64,000 nucleotides of DNA, from positions 1 to 64,000 of the forward strand of contig CAYNVQ010000007.1 of assembly GCA_964400735.1 (NCBI GenBank). Reading direction: 5' to 3'. Each line of letters opens with the position of its first letter. The stretch's first letter is position 1. This document shows, piece by piece, positions 52,202 to 60,648 of the stretch. The DNA comes from CAYNVQ01 sp964400735 (lineage in GTDB: Bacteria > Acidobacteriota > Aminicenantia > Aminicenantales > Aminicenantaceae). A program made the translations under genes and the position numbers. The notes under the pieces are model-generated. The model did not search any database. It saw nothing but the letters and a program-made list of their open reading frames with translations, and had not been told where the DNA came from.

Positions 52202-52765
52202 TCACCTCCCCGCTTTTTTTGAATATTTCTTCTCAAGATGGATTTTTATTTTATGCCTTGCCCGGGAGAGATGGGTCCGAACGCTCATCGGCGAGCATTT
52301 CAGAACCAGAGAAGCCTCCTGGACAGAAAGTCCCTCGCTGTCTCGAAGCAGAAACACGGCTTTCTCCCTTGGCGATAGCTTTGTCAAGGCGCCCTGGATT
52401 TTTTCCCTTATATCCCCCACAAGAACCTGTTTCTCAGGCTGAGTATCATCCACAGTAAAGATATTCTTCTGTGTGGCGATCACCTGTTCGTACTTCTTTC
52501 TTTTCCTCAAAAAATCATAGGATGAATTGACCAGAATTCTGTAAGCCCAGGTTTTGAAAGAACGTCCACTCTTGTAGGATTTCAAGTATCTGAATATTTT
52601 GAGCATAGCATCCTGGCAGACTTCCATGGCCTCTTCTCTGTCTCCTGTGATTCGATAAGCCACGCTTAACAATCCTTTTCGATAAGGCTGAAGCAGGAGC
52701 TCGAATGAGGAATGGTTGCCTTGAAGCACATCCTCCACAAGCTTGTCTTCATCTCTCATCCACAT
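52202..52765 (-). CDS. ECF-type RNA polymerase sigma factor
   Basis: 187 aa. Sigma-2 region about 17-85 (DREEAMEVCQDAMLKIF, FKTWAYRILVN) and sigma-4 region about 127-175 (LSPREKAVFLLRDSEGLS, SVRTHLSRAR). RpoE-like. First gene of a sigma / anti-sigma / secretin-like operon, divergent from the M23 peptidase; targets unknown. The first of two ATGs is used because GAGG lies about 9 nt before it. Confidence 0.92.
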   Translation of the reverse strand: MWMRDEDKLVEDVLQGNHSSFELLLQPYRKGLLSVAYRITGDREEAMEVCQDAMLKIFRYLKSYKSGRSFKTWAYRILVNSSYDFLRKRKKYEQVIATQKNIFTVDDTQPEKQVLVGDIREKIQGALTKLSPREKAVFLLRDSEGLSVQEASLVLKCSPMSVRTHLSRARHKIKIHLEKKYSKKAGR

Positions 52766-52897
52766 TAATATACCTCGCTTTTTGTCGAAATGTTAAGAAT
52801 CTTAAGGGAAAGCGAAGCCTGATGTGACGAAATAACCGTTGACGAATCCGATAAAATGAATTATGTTTGAGGAAAGGATTCAAGTGCTGCCGGGCCG

Positions 52898-54196
52898 ATG
52901 CAGGTAAAAATAAAAGTGCGCAAGTCAGAAGGAAAGGAAATCGGCCGGCTTCCTCTCCTCATATTTATTATCATCGCATTCGCTCTTTTTCTGTTTTTGA
53001 GTTTCCTTTCTAAAGCGGAAAGTGAATCGGAAAATCTCACCGCACCTGGAGAGAAATCAGAAGAATCCCTCCCTCAAAAAATTGGGTCCGATTCTCCTCT
53101 TTTGGATGAACATAAAGAAACCGTCCGGAGAGGAGATACCGTCTCCGACATTTTGTCGAGATACGGGTATTCACCCGCAGAAATCCACAAACTGAGAACA
53201 GAGGTGAAACCCGTCTATGATGTGGCCAAAATAACAGCCGGTCGAGAAATCAGGCTCTTCACCGGAGGAGATAGCACAGTAGTGGCCATCGAATATGACA
53301 TCGATCGCGAAAACTGTCTTCATATCCAAAAAAAAGATGGAGCCTACAAGGCCAGAATCGAAAATCTCCCCATCGAAACAGAGTTGCACATGATTTGGGG
53401 GACCATCGAGAATAACCTTCCGAACGCAATAACCAAGGAAGGAGAAAAAGAGGTGCTGGCCTATGAGCTGGCTGAAATTTTTGCTTGGGATGTCGATTTC
53501 ACCATCGATCTCCGTCAGGGTGACTCTTTTAAAATTCTATTCGAAAAAAAATTTCTAAATGGTGAATTTGCGGGCTATGGGGCCATTCGGGCGGCAGAAT
53601 TCACCAATCAAGGCACTAGATTCACGGCCTTCCGCTACACTTACCCGGACACCCAAGAAACGGATTATTTCAATGCTGAAGGCCAGTCTCTACGCAAGGA
53701 ATTTCTGAAATCACCGTTTAAATACACTCCCCGTATCACTTCCTACTTCTCCTACAGCCGGCTCCATCCGGTCAGGAAAGTCTACCGCCCCCACTATGGA
53801 GTGGATTACGCCGCTAAGCCGGGAACACCTGTATACGCCACAGCCGATGGCACCGTCCTGTCCGCAGGCTGGAACGGCGCATCAGGACGGATGATCCACA
53901 TCCGCCACAAGAATCATTATGAGACCATGTACCTGCATCTGCGTAAATGTTTCGTCAAAAAAGGAGATAAGGTCAAAAGCGGAGAAAAGATCGCAGAGGT
54001 CGGGGCCTCGGGCGAGGTGAGCGGCCCCCACCTGGATTACAGGATCAAATACGCCGGAAAATACATCAATCCTCTTGCCCACAGATTCAAACCGGTTGAG
54101 CCGTTAAGGCCGGAATTCATGGCGGACTTCATGCAGATAGCCCAGAATTACAGTTTGTACCTTGACGCCCCGCTGATTATATTTTCATCCTTCTAG
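52898..54196 (+). CDS. Membrane-anchored M23 family peptidase (LytM-like)
   Basis: 432 aa. N-terminal membrane anchor (about 19-38), a LysM/OapA-like region (VRRGDTVSDILSRYGYSP), then an M23 domain with HYGVD, YLHLRK and GPHLDYRI. The last motif has aspartate where HxH is usual; this variant is common in some M23 groups and D can bind zinc. Likely cell-wall endopeptidase or its regulator. The ribosome site is weak and about 20 nt away, so the start is less certain. Confidence 0.85.
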   Translation: MQVKIKVRKSEGKEIGRLPLLIFIIIAFALFLFLSFLSKAESESENLTAPGEKSEESLPQKIGSDSPLLDEHKETVRRGDTVSDILSRYGYSPAEIHKLRTEVKPVYDVAKITAGREIRLFTGGDSTVVAIEYDIDRENCLHIQKKDGAYKARIENLPIETELHMIWGTIENNLPNAITKEGEKEVLAYELAEIFAWDVDFTIDLRQGDSFKILFEKKFLNGEFAGYGAIRAAEFTNQGTRFTAFRYTYPDTQETDYFNAEGQSLRKEFLKSPFKYTPRITSYFSYSRLHPVRKVYRPHYGVDYAAKPGTPVYATADGTVLSAGWNGASGRMIHIRHKNHYETMYLHLRKCFVKKGDKVKSGEKIAEVGASGEVSGPHLDYRIKYAGKYINPLAHRFKPVEPLRPEFMADFMQIAQNYSLYLDAPLIIFSSF

Positions 54197-54289
54197 AAAA
54201 AGGGCACCCTAGAAAATCCTCCATCGTTTCTTTCTTTGTCCTCTTCCATTCTGTATGGGCAATTTCCAATGGAAAAAAATCTGGAATGT

Positions 54290-54432
54290 CAGCCGTAGCA
54301 TCCGAGGGTTCCCGCCCAACCTAACCCAGTCTTCACAATAAGGGGACGTCCCATCAGGTAGCACCCCACATTACCGAAATGACTTCTATTAAAAATAAAT
54401 TATAGAGTGTTTCTGGATGAAAGTCCCCCTCA
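54290..54432. repeat. Palindromic repeat element (copy D)
   Basis: Inverted arms around 54341-54358 (GGGGACGTCCCATCAG) and 54411-54428, preceded by CCCAACCTAACCCAG, a string also found in MITE copy B. Reverse-complemented, it aligns with the core of copy B through CTCTATAATTT. It lies in the 304-bp convergent gap between M23 and FecR-domain genes; nothing else is seen there. Confidence 0.5.
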
Positions 54433-54500
54433 TGACTATTTTGAAACCGAACCCCCAGAAAATAGAAAGGACCTCTTGAATCGGATTGGCCGACGACGAT

Positions 54501-56585
54501 TCAGTTCTTGATTTTTTTCACGCTCTTTGCACTCGAAGCGCTGCTTTTGGCCTCTCCACTAGAGGTGGAGGAGCTCGAGGAGGAGCTGCTTAATGAGGCA
54601 CTAGACGAGGTGCCCATAAAAGCCCCACCCGAACCCGAAGAAGTCACAGGACCACGAGAGGTAAGCCTAACCCGAGGCCCTTCATACCCAAAAGATCCTG
54701 TCACATGCCGGGAAGACATGTTCAAATCAGGGCATCTCACTTCATTGGAGTGGCTGGAATAACGGATGGTGACGCCTATTCTTCGGGCCACTTCCATATC
54801 GGGATTCCAGTCCCTGAAGCGTGTATGGATCGGCTCCGAATTAGACCGGATAGAAGCGGTTTCTTTCGACCGCCCGGGAACTCTATCCGTCATTTTTTCC
54901 TCCGGAATGTGCACTCGTATTTGGGCGGAAGGATCGGCCTCGATCTTCGAAGAGCGGCCAGCCGTTTGTTCCCTTGAAATTTTCTCCCCTTCCTTAGCGA
55001 ACGAATCATCGATAATGTCAGTCCGTTGCGGCTCGGGGCGATCCAAATCCACAAGCAAATTATCGATTTTGACCCGAAGAGTTTCCATTTTTTCGTTTCG
55101 GATAAAGGTCTGAGCGGCTAACCGATAAGGATCCTGCTGGGGGATATCGAAAAGAAAATTCATCTTTCTTTCGGGAGATAGACTGGCCAGACTCACGATC
55201 TTCTCATGGATTTGAGGGGAATTCAGATCCTTCGGGCTCATTACCACCATCTGGTTGGGGGCCTCTTTTAAAAGCGACAGCGCCCACTCTTCCCCGTTCT
55301 CTAGGGCAAGCAAAACTTTCTTGACTGTCGACTTCGCCTCTTTGGGCATAGGCAAGGAAGGCTTTTTGCTCTTGAGCTGGTCTTTGGCAATGATGTGAAG
55401 GGCCGGCTTTCCTTCATATCCTAGGCGTGGGGATTCCACATCCCCCTCCCAACCGATGTCAGCATAATATCTAAAAAGAGGGTATAATGCCGTCCCGAAA
55501 CCGAGCCAATCCAAATACGACCACGGCCGCCAGCAGTAATAATCATAGCCGAACGACCAATCCACCCATGCAGGAGCAAAGACTGACCCGGGAATCCACA
55601 GCCATCCCTTGTTCTTGTTCCACATCCAAATGCCCAGGTGGTAAGGAACCCATCCCCAGGTTTCCCCAGGAACCCAAAAGAGCTGGCCCTGAACGCTCGT
55701 CCACCGGCCGTAGGTGTAAGGCATCCAACTTCCCCAGGGATAGGAATGACCGTTTATAGAGGGCCTCCAAACATACCCGAAATACCGGTCCCAGAGCCAT
55801 TCCCCATACAGGTTGGAGTACTTTTGGGCAAAATAGTAGACAGCACTGGGAAGCTTCTGGATGGGAAGGGGAACAACCGCCTTCCCTTCATGCAAATCCA
55901 GGAAATCTTCATTGATCTCCCTGTTCCATTCCTCAAAATCACCGGGCGTCTCGTAGGATTTCCAGGCCAGCTCGTTGTTTCCAGTGATGGTGGCCATCTC
56001 GGATTTTTTGACGGTTTCCCTTTTGATGGAATTCGCATTCAGGCCGTATAAAGCATAGGCCTTGCCTTCTTTTATCAACACATCCGTGTTGCCATCCGGA
56101 TTAGCGTGAACCATGGCTACGGACTTATGATTCAGCTTCAAGGCAGCATTCGGCGTGATAAGCTGGAATATTTCCTTACGGACATATCTTTTATACATAA
56201 GATAGACCTGCCCTCGGAGAAGAAGGAGATTGGTGAGCTGGTTTCTTGAGCTCAAGCTCTGAGCCAGTATGGTCTCGACCTTCAGTTCGGTATCACGGTC
56301 GAGCCTTATTATTGTCCCGGTATCGAATTGTATCTCGCATCTTCGGCCAAAAGTTTTGATAGTATCCCCCGGAGAAATAGGCAGATTCAAGTCGGCCACC
56401 TCTGGGCTAGTTTGTCCTTCCCTGAAGACAATGGCGTCCTCCCCATCGTGTTTCGCTTCAGGAAAGATCACATGGCCGAAATAGACATCTGTGTTCCAAG
56501 AGTAGATATATTCATAATTGGAGTCTGCCCAAGAACCTATCGCCAAAACGCAAACACAGATTCCCACCAAAAATATCTTTTTCAT
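54501..56585 (-). CDS. Exported FecR-domain protein with W/Y-rich DUF6600-like region
   Basis: 694 aa. Signal peptide (MKKIFLVGICVCVLAIGSWA), a FecR-like domain (about 65-200: ISPGDTIKTFGRRCEIQF, GTIIRLDRDTEL), a Trp/Tyr-rich region (about 265-375: YGRWTSVQGQLFWVPGETWG) of the DUF6600 type, and a low-complexity serine-rich tail. It is not a membrane anti-sigma regulator of the classical kind since no cytoplasmic part precedes it. Upstream lies a lipoprotein with similar aromatic bias; the pair may be envelope or surface-structure proteins. Confidence 0.8.
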   Translation of the reverse strand: MKKIFLVGICVCVLAIGSWADSNYEYIYSWNTDVYFGHVIFPEAKHDGEDAIVFREGQTSPEVADLNLPISPGDTIKTFGRRCEIQFDTGTIIRLDRDTELKVETILAQSLSSRNQLTNLLLLRGQVYLMYKRYVRKEIFQLITPNAALKLNHKSVAMVHANPDGNTDVLIKEGKAYALYGLNANSIKRETVKKSEMATITGNNELAWKSYETPGDFEEWNREINEDFLDLHEGKAVVPLPIQKLPSAVYYFAQKYSNLYGEWLWDRYFGYVWRPSINGHSYPWGSWMPYTYGRWTSVQGQLFWVPGETWGWVPYHLGIWMWNKNKGWLWIPGSVFAPAWVDWSFGYDYYCWRPWSYLDWLGFGTALYPLFRYYADIGWEGDVESPRLGYEGKPALHIIAKDQLKSKKPSLPMPKEAKSTVKKVLLALENGEEWALSLLKEAPNQMVVMSPKDLNSPQIHEKIVSLASLSPERKMNFLFDIPQQDPYRLAAQTFIRNEKMETLRVKIDNLLVDLDRPEPQRTDIIDDSFAKEGEKISREQTAGRSSKIEADPSAQIRVHIPEEKMTDRVPGRSKETASIRSNSEPIHTRFRDWNPDMEVARRIGVTIRYSSHSNEVRCPDLNMSSRHVTGSFGYEGPRVRLTSRGPVTSSGSGGAFMGTSSSASLSSSSSSSSTSSGEAKSSASSAKSVKKIKN

Positions 56586-56662
56586 TTTCCCCCTCCTTGC
56601 TCCGCCTTACCTCTTATCCCCTCTTGTTTACATTTTCAAGCAGGGATCGATCGGTTCGACCG

Positions 56663-57247
56663 TTATTTCTTTTTCTTTACAGTGGTCCTGCTGGATGTTC
56701 GTGTGGATGAAGTTCTTGTTCGAGGCGCAGAAATTCTTCTGGATGGTGTCAATGATCGAGACCGGATGCTCGTGGAACTACTTTTTCTTCCCGAAGAGTT
56801 CCTGGTTCGGACAGTCGGTACCCTGTAACTTCTCGTGCCACTCAGCTGGTTTTTCCGAATAACATATCTGTAGTTCGAACGGTAAGAAGGATAATATCGT
56901 CCACCCCAATAGGAAGGATAATAGCCCCAATAAGAAGGATAATAGCCCCAATAGGAAGGATAATAGCCCCAGTAATAAGGATAATAACCGAAGCTCCAGG
57001 TATTTATGAATCCATAATGCCAGAATGGATTCCAGAAGCTCAAGCCGGTCCAGAAGAACGGGTCATAATAAGAACTGTAGTAAGGATCGTAATAATCGCC
57101 GCGGGGAGCATAGTCATCCCGGTATTCATATTCGCCGGGGGCGACCTGGATGCGCTTTCCTGTATAGCGATGATCGATTACGGCACAGCTTGTCAGAAAC
57201 ACCACTATTAGGACGATCACAGAAATGAAAACCGCCAGCTTTTTCAT
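56663..57247 (-). CDS. Lipoprotein with WGYYPSY repeats
   Basis: 194 aa from ATG 57247 (AAAGGAGTG upstream), much better than the upstream long start because a lipobox follows directly (VFLTSC, cysteine about 19). The middle is Tyr/Trp/Pro-rich with the heptad WGYYPSY repeated, encoded by a 21-bp DNA repeat. The C-terminal third is Ser/Arg/Thr-rich and very basic. Function unknown; it may act with the FecR-domain protein next to it. Confidence 0.75.
   Translation of the reverse strand: MKKLAVFISVIVLIVVFLTSCAVIDHRYTGKRIQVAPGEYEYRDDYAPRGDYYDPYYSSYYDPFFWTGLSFWNPFWHYGFINTWSFGYYPYYWGYYPSYWGYYPSYWGYYPSYWGGRYYPSYRSNYRYVIRKNQLSGTRSYRVPTVRTRNSSGRKSSSTSIRSRSLTPSRRISAPRTRTSSTRTSSRTTVKKKK
56911..56973. 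repeat. 21-bp in-frame tandem repeat in lipoprotein gene
   Basis: Three near-identical units of AGGAAGGATAATAGCCCCAA(T), flanked by weaker copies. Each encodes one WGYYPSY heptad, so copy number can change without a frameshift. Confidence 0.85.
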
Positions 57248-57334
57248 TTTTTCACTCCTTTCTCCATTTTCATTATACACTAGTGCAATCTTCATGCCAA
57301 ACGATATAGGAGAAAGAGCTATTTTCCTCGCTTC

Positions 57335-57360
57335 AATATGTCCTATTATCAGGACATATT
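57335..57360. promoter_or_regulatory. Perfect 9-bp inverted repeat, possible operator
   Basis: AATATGTCC and GGACATATT with an 8-nt spacer, in the 269-bp divergent gap between the lipoprotein and FBP aldolase/phosphatase. Its size suits a dimeric repressor, but no regulator is next to it. Confidence 0.45.
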
Positions 57361-57516
57361 TACTATTTAGAGACACCCTGTATCGCTCCTTCTCATCCCG
57401 AATTCAAAAGCCGAGAGCCATGCACTGGTAAATGAAACGGGATTTGGTTGACATAATACGGATAAAACAATTAGAATGTTTTCCTCGTTATTTTTTGATT
57501 TTTAAGGGAGGCATTA

Positions 57517-58614
57517 ATGAAAATCACACTCAGTGTCTTAAAAGCGGATATCGGCAGTATCGGAGGCCATATCACCCCCAGCCAAGGCGTTGTGAACGAA
57601 GTCAGAAACAAAGTTTATGAACTAGGCAAAGATTTTGTCATCGATTCCTATATAGGTTATACAGGAGACGATATAGCCATACTGTGCACTCATGAAAGAG
57701 GTGTTTCCGACGGGAAGGTTCATAAAATGGCCTGGGATGCTTTCACAGCCGGAACACAAGTGGCAAAAGAACAGGGACTTTACGGAGCCGGTCAGGACCT
57801 GTTGAAGGACGCCTTCAGCGGAAACATCAAAGGCTTGGGTCCGGCGGTTGCCGAGATGGAATTCGAGGAACGGCCGAACGAACCCTTCCTTCTTTTCGCT
57901 GCGGATAAAACCGATCCGGGTGCTTACAACTTGCCCTTTTATCTGGGTTTCGCGGACCCCATGTACTGTGCGGGCCTTATCTTGAGCCCCAAAATGAGCG
58001 ATGGATTCATGTTCCGTATCATCGATGTGGAATACACGGAAAAGGACAAGATCGTCGAGCTCAACTCACCGGAAGACCTATACGACATCGCTGCCCTTCT
58101 CCGGGACAACGAACGGTATGTGATCGAAAGCATCTATTCGCGAAGCACAGGAAACCAAGCCGTGTCCATCTCCACCACCAGGCTCCATAACATCGCAGGA
58201 AAATACACGGGTAAGGACGATCCGGTCGCTCTGGTAAGAGTCCAGGGAGAATTTCCAGCCACCGGAGAAGTGCTGGCTCCCTTCCAGATAGGTCATTTTG
58301 TGGCAGGTTTCATGCGAGGAAGCCACACAGGACCCCTGATGCCCTGCAAGTTGAACTCCACCATTTCCTATTTCGATGGCCCTCCGGTTGTAACTGCCGC
58401 TGCCTTCTGCATCAAAGACGGAAAGCTCACCGAGCCGGCCGACGCTTTTGATCATCCCTACTGGGATCATGTGAGGATGCAAATATCCGAGAAGGCGACC
58501 GCCATCCGGCGGCAGGGGTTCTCCGGGGCCGCCATGCTCCCATACAGTGAGCTGGAATACGGAGGTATTGTCGAAAAGCTGGGCAAACTGGAAAAGAAAT
58601 TCAAGCTCTACTGA
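57517..58614 (+). CDS. fbp: Fructose-1,6-bisphosphate aldolase/phosphatase (archaeal type, class V)
   Basis: 365 aa. The opening MKITLSVLKADIGSIGGH, YTGDDIAILCTH and AADKTDPGAYNLP are characteristic of bifunctional FBPA/P, which joins triose phosphates and dephosphorylates the product, making gluconeogenesis one-way. Y230 and K233 (AGKYTGKDD) match the catalytic tyrosine and Schiff-base lysine known from archaeal enzymes (numbering recalled). GGGAGG lies 7 nt before the ATG. Mostly found in archaea and deep-branching or thermophilic bacteria. Confidence 0.95.
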   Translation: MKITLSVLKADIGSIGGHITPSQGVVNEVRNKVYELGKDFVIDSYIGYTGDDIAILCTHERGVSDGKVHKMAWDAFTAGTQVAKEQGLYGAGQDLLKDAFSGNIKGLGPAVAEMEFEERPNEPFLLFAADKTDPGAYNLPFYLGFADPMYCAGLILSPKMSDGFMFRIIDVEYTEKDKIVELNSPEDLYDIAALLRDNERYVIESIYSRSTGNQAVSISTTRLHNIAGKYTGKDDPVALVRVQGEFPATGEVLAPFQIGHFVAGFMRGSHTGPLMPCKLNSTISYFDGPPVVTAAAFCIKDGKLTEPADAFDHPYWDHVRMQISEKATAIRRQGFSGAAMLPYSELEYGGIVEKLGKLEKKFKLY

Positions 58615-58706
58615 ACATTCAAACGCAACTATTCTGTTTTCACGGATCGGAAAAGCTCACTTTCTGTTATGACCTGGAGATAAAATAAGCTGGAGCCTAA
58701 AGGATA

Positions 58707-59126
58707 ATGGAAAGATACAGAAATCCCGTCCCCACCGTCGACATCATCATCGAAATGGAAGGAGAGAAAGGCTCTCAGGGTATTGTATTGATCAAACGCA
58801 AATATCCTCCTCCCGGATGGGCTCTTCCTGGGGGATTTGTGGAATACGGCGAGACCCTTGAGGAGGCGGCTATCCGGGAAGCCAAGGAGGAGACGTGTTT
58901 GGAAGTCCAGCTTCAGTGTCAAATGCACACCTACTCGGATCCTCAGCGAGATCCCCGAAAACACACCATATCCACTGTCTTCATCGCCAAGGCAAAAGGC
59001 CAGCCCAGGGCCCAAGACGACGCACAAGAGATTGGAGTTTTTACCAAGGAGGAATTGACTTTTCCCCTGGCCTTCGACCATCGAAAAATCCTGGAAGACT
59101 ACTTCAATCGGAAGTCTTCCGGATAA
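58707..59126 (+). CDS. Nudix hydrolase
   Basis: 139 aa. Nudix box G43-x5-E49-x7-REAKEETCL (57-65) with cysteine where glycine is usual in the final EExG position; catalytic glutamates E61 and E62 are present. GWALPGGFVEYGET resembles ADP-ribose pyrophosphatase-like members. It hydrolyses a nucleoside diphosphate linked to another group; the substrate is unknown. AAAGGATA lies before the ATG. Confidence 0.9.
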   Translation: MERYRNPVPTVDIIIEMEGEKGSQGIVLIKRKYPPPGWALPGGFVEYGETLEEAAIREAKEETCLEVQLQCQMHTYSDPQRDPRKHTISTVFIAKAKGQPRAQDDAQEIGVFTKEELTFPLAFDHRKILEDYFNRKSSG

Positions 59127-59160
59127 CTTTTTTTTCAATAGATGATTTTTGAACGAAATA

Positions 59161-59217
59161 AATGAAAAATCGGGGACATGATGCTGATCCCCGGTGCTTA
59201 TCCCCTGATTTTCATTG
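59161..59217. repeat. Hairpin-forming inverted repeat upstream of the ferritin-like gene
   Basis: ATGAAAAATCGGGGA pairs with TCCCCTGATTTTCAT around a GC-rich centre (GATCCCCGG). It lies between the Nudix stop and the ferritin-like start. It has no T-run, so it is more likely a repeat or regulatory stem than a standard terminator. Confidence 0.45.
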
Positions 59218-59243
59218 GTTAACTCACGAATAAGGAGGATACC

Positions 59244-59549
59244 ATGGGTGGAGGAGCCTATCACGAACCTCAAGATAAGCTCTCAAAAAAAACACTGGAG
59301 CTTCATCGTGCCCTGAATTCGCTCATCGAAGAACTCGAGGCGGTGGACTGGTATCAGCAGCGGGTGGATGCAACTGAAGATGAAGAATTGAGAGACATCC
59401 TGGCTCACAACCGAGATGAGGAAAAGGAACATGCGGCCATGATTCTGGAGTGGATCAGGCGAAATGACGAGAGCATGTCCGAGGAGCTCAAAACCTATCT
59501 GTTCACCGAGGGAAAAATTACGGAGCTGGAGGAAAAAGAACACGATTAA
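59244..59549 (+). CDS. Encapsulated-ferritin-like protein (EncFtn family), no shell gene nearby
   Basis: 101 aa, two helices: LIEELEAVDWYQQRVDA and LAHNRDEEKEHAAMILEW are near-identical to the signatures of EncFtn from Rhodospirillum rubrum. Iron ligands by alignment: E30, E60 and H63, with E32, W36 and Y37 also kept. EncFtn decamers oxidise iron inside encapsulin cages. Here no encapsulin gene is adjacent and the C-terminus (LEEKEHD) lacks a typical encapsulation peptide. GGAGG lies 7 nt before the ATG. Confidence 0.93.
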   Translation: MGGGAYHEPQDKLSKKTLELHRALNSLIEELEAVDWYQQRVDATEDEELRDILAHNRDEEKEHAAMILEWIRRNDESMSEELKTYLFTEGKITELEEKEHD

Positions 59550-59635
59550 CAAAGATACTTAAGCTAAAGAATTCTATCGAAAAGCTGAGCGTTCGCCGTC
59601 AATTTAGCTCGCGACAAAAGAAGATAGGTAGGTCC

Positions 59636-59896
59636 ATGAATAAAAAAAATAGCCATAATCCGCCCAAGGATCCCGAATCCCAGTTTAAAGAAGTCTACAA
59701 GGCATGGGGATCTGCCGAAGCTGAGGTGATCAAAAGTTTTTTGAACAGTCATGGAATCCCCTGCCTTCTCAAAGGGCTGGTGGTCCAATCTGTCCACCCT
59801 TTCACTATGGATGGTCTGGGAGAGATCAAGATCCTCGTTCCTGAAAAAGACCTCGCCTTAGCGGAAAAGCTCATCAAATCCCAGAATAAAGAATAA
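59636..59896 (+). CDS. DUF2007 family protein
   Basis: 86 aa. VYKAWGSAEAEVIKSFLNSHGIP and GLGEIKILVPEKDLALAEKLI match DUF2007, a small ferredoxin-like fold sometimes described as a putative signal-transducing protein. No function can be given. AGGTAGG upstream of the ATG. Last gene before the mraZ promoter region. Confidence 0.8.
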   Translation: MNKKNSHNPPKDPESQFKEVYKAWGSAEAEVIKSFLNSHGIPCLLKGLVVQSVHPFTMDGLGEIKILVPEKDLALAEKLIKSQNKE

Positions 59897-60122
59897 TTCT
59901 TCTCCCCTTTAAAAATCCATTGCCTTCCGTGGCCCTGATAAGGCCAAATCCTTTCCATTAAATTTAATTACTCAAAAATTTATATTTTCGGCATCCCGCA
60001 TAGAAAGAAGCTTCAACCTCTAGATAGCTCCCCATTATCTAGTAGGTGATCGTAAAACTGCCCAATATATAGAAAATTATTCATAATAATAAATTTATCT
60101 ATATAAATTTTATATTTTTTTC

Positions 60123-60151
60123 TTGACATACAGTACTATTATCAATATATT
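60123..60151 (+). promoter_or_regulatory. Consensus promoter of the mraZ-led division cluster
   Basis: TTGACA (60123-60128), 17-bp spacer, TATATT (60146-60151), in an AT-rich 284-bp gap with no other gene. The predicted start of transcription is near 60158, giving a leader of about 23 nt. Confidence 0.8.
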
Positions 60152-60161
60152 TTACTAAAAA

Positions 60162-60186
60162 TGGGACAAAACGGGACAAAATGGGA
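60162..60186 (+). promoter_or_regulatory. Three MraZ boxes overlapping the mraZ start
   Basis: TGGGA (60162), CGGGA (60172) and TGGGA (60182), each 10 bp apart. This is the known MraZ operator layout, TGGGN repeats with 5-nt spacers. The third box overlaps the ATG itself, implying autorepression from within the leader. No Shine-Dalgarno is visible before the start. Confidence 0.8.
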
Positions 60187-60648
60187 AATTCGCTAATCGG
60201 AAGCTACACAGCACGGTTCGACAAAAGCGGACGGATAAAAATACCGGAAAAATTCCGTGCGGCCATAGAAGAGGAATACGGGACAGAACTTTTTATCACC
60301 TCGATGACCGATGAAGCTGTCCAGATCTATCCCCTTCCCGTCTGGGACAGTCTGACAGGGATAGCCGGAGAAGGAGCTTATCATTTTAAGCCCTCCATCC
60401 GAAAGCTGCTTATTCGCGTCAACTCCAAAGGCACCAAGTACCAAATCGATTCCAAGGGCCGGGTTCTTATCAACCAGTCCTTGAGAGAGAAGGCCATGCT
60501 CGAGGAGGAAGTGGAAGTCATCGGCCTTTCCAACCACCTGGAAATCTGGAACAAAAATTCGCTCGAAGGAATGCTAGGAGAAAAGCCTCTCACCGATGAA
60601 GATTTCGAAAGCATTGCGGAGCTTATGTCCCAAAACAAAAATAAATGA
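60181..60648 (+). CDS. mraZ: Transcriptional regulator MraZ
   Basis: 155 aa with two AbrB/SpoVT-like halves: FDKSGRIKIPEKFR and IDSKGRVLINQSLRE. MraZ binds TGGG repeats upstream of its own operon and controls division and cell-wall genes. It opens the dcw cluster; its stop overlaps rsmH by 4 bp. Confidence 0.95.
   Translation: MGNSLIGSYTARFDKSGRIKIPEKFRAAIEEEYGTELFITSMTDEAVQIYPLPVWDSLTGIAGEGAYHFKPSIRKLLIRVNSKGTKYQIDSKGRVLINQSLREKAMLEEEVEVIGLSNHLEIWNKNSLEGMLGEKPLTDEDFESIAELMSQNKNK

Noticed and set aside
52898..54196. Inactive M23 peptidase because HxH is HLD
   Set aside because: Aspartate at this position is common in one M23 subgroup and can bind zinc, so loss of activity is not supported.
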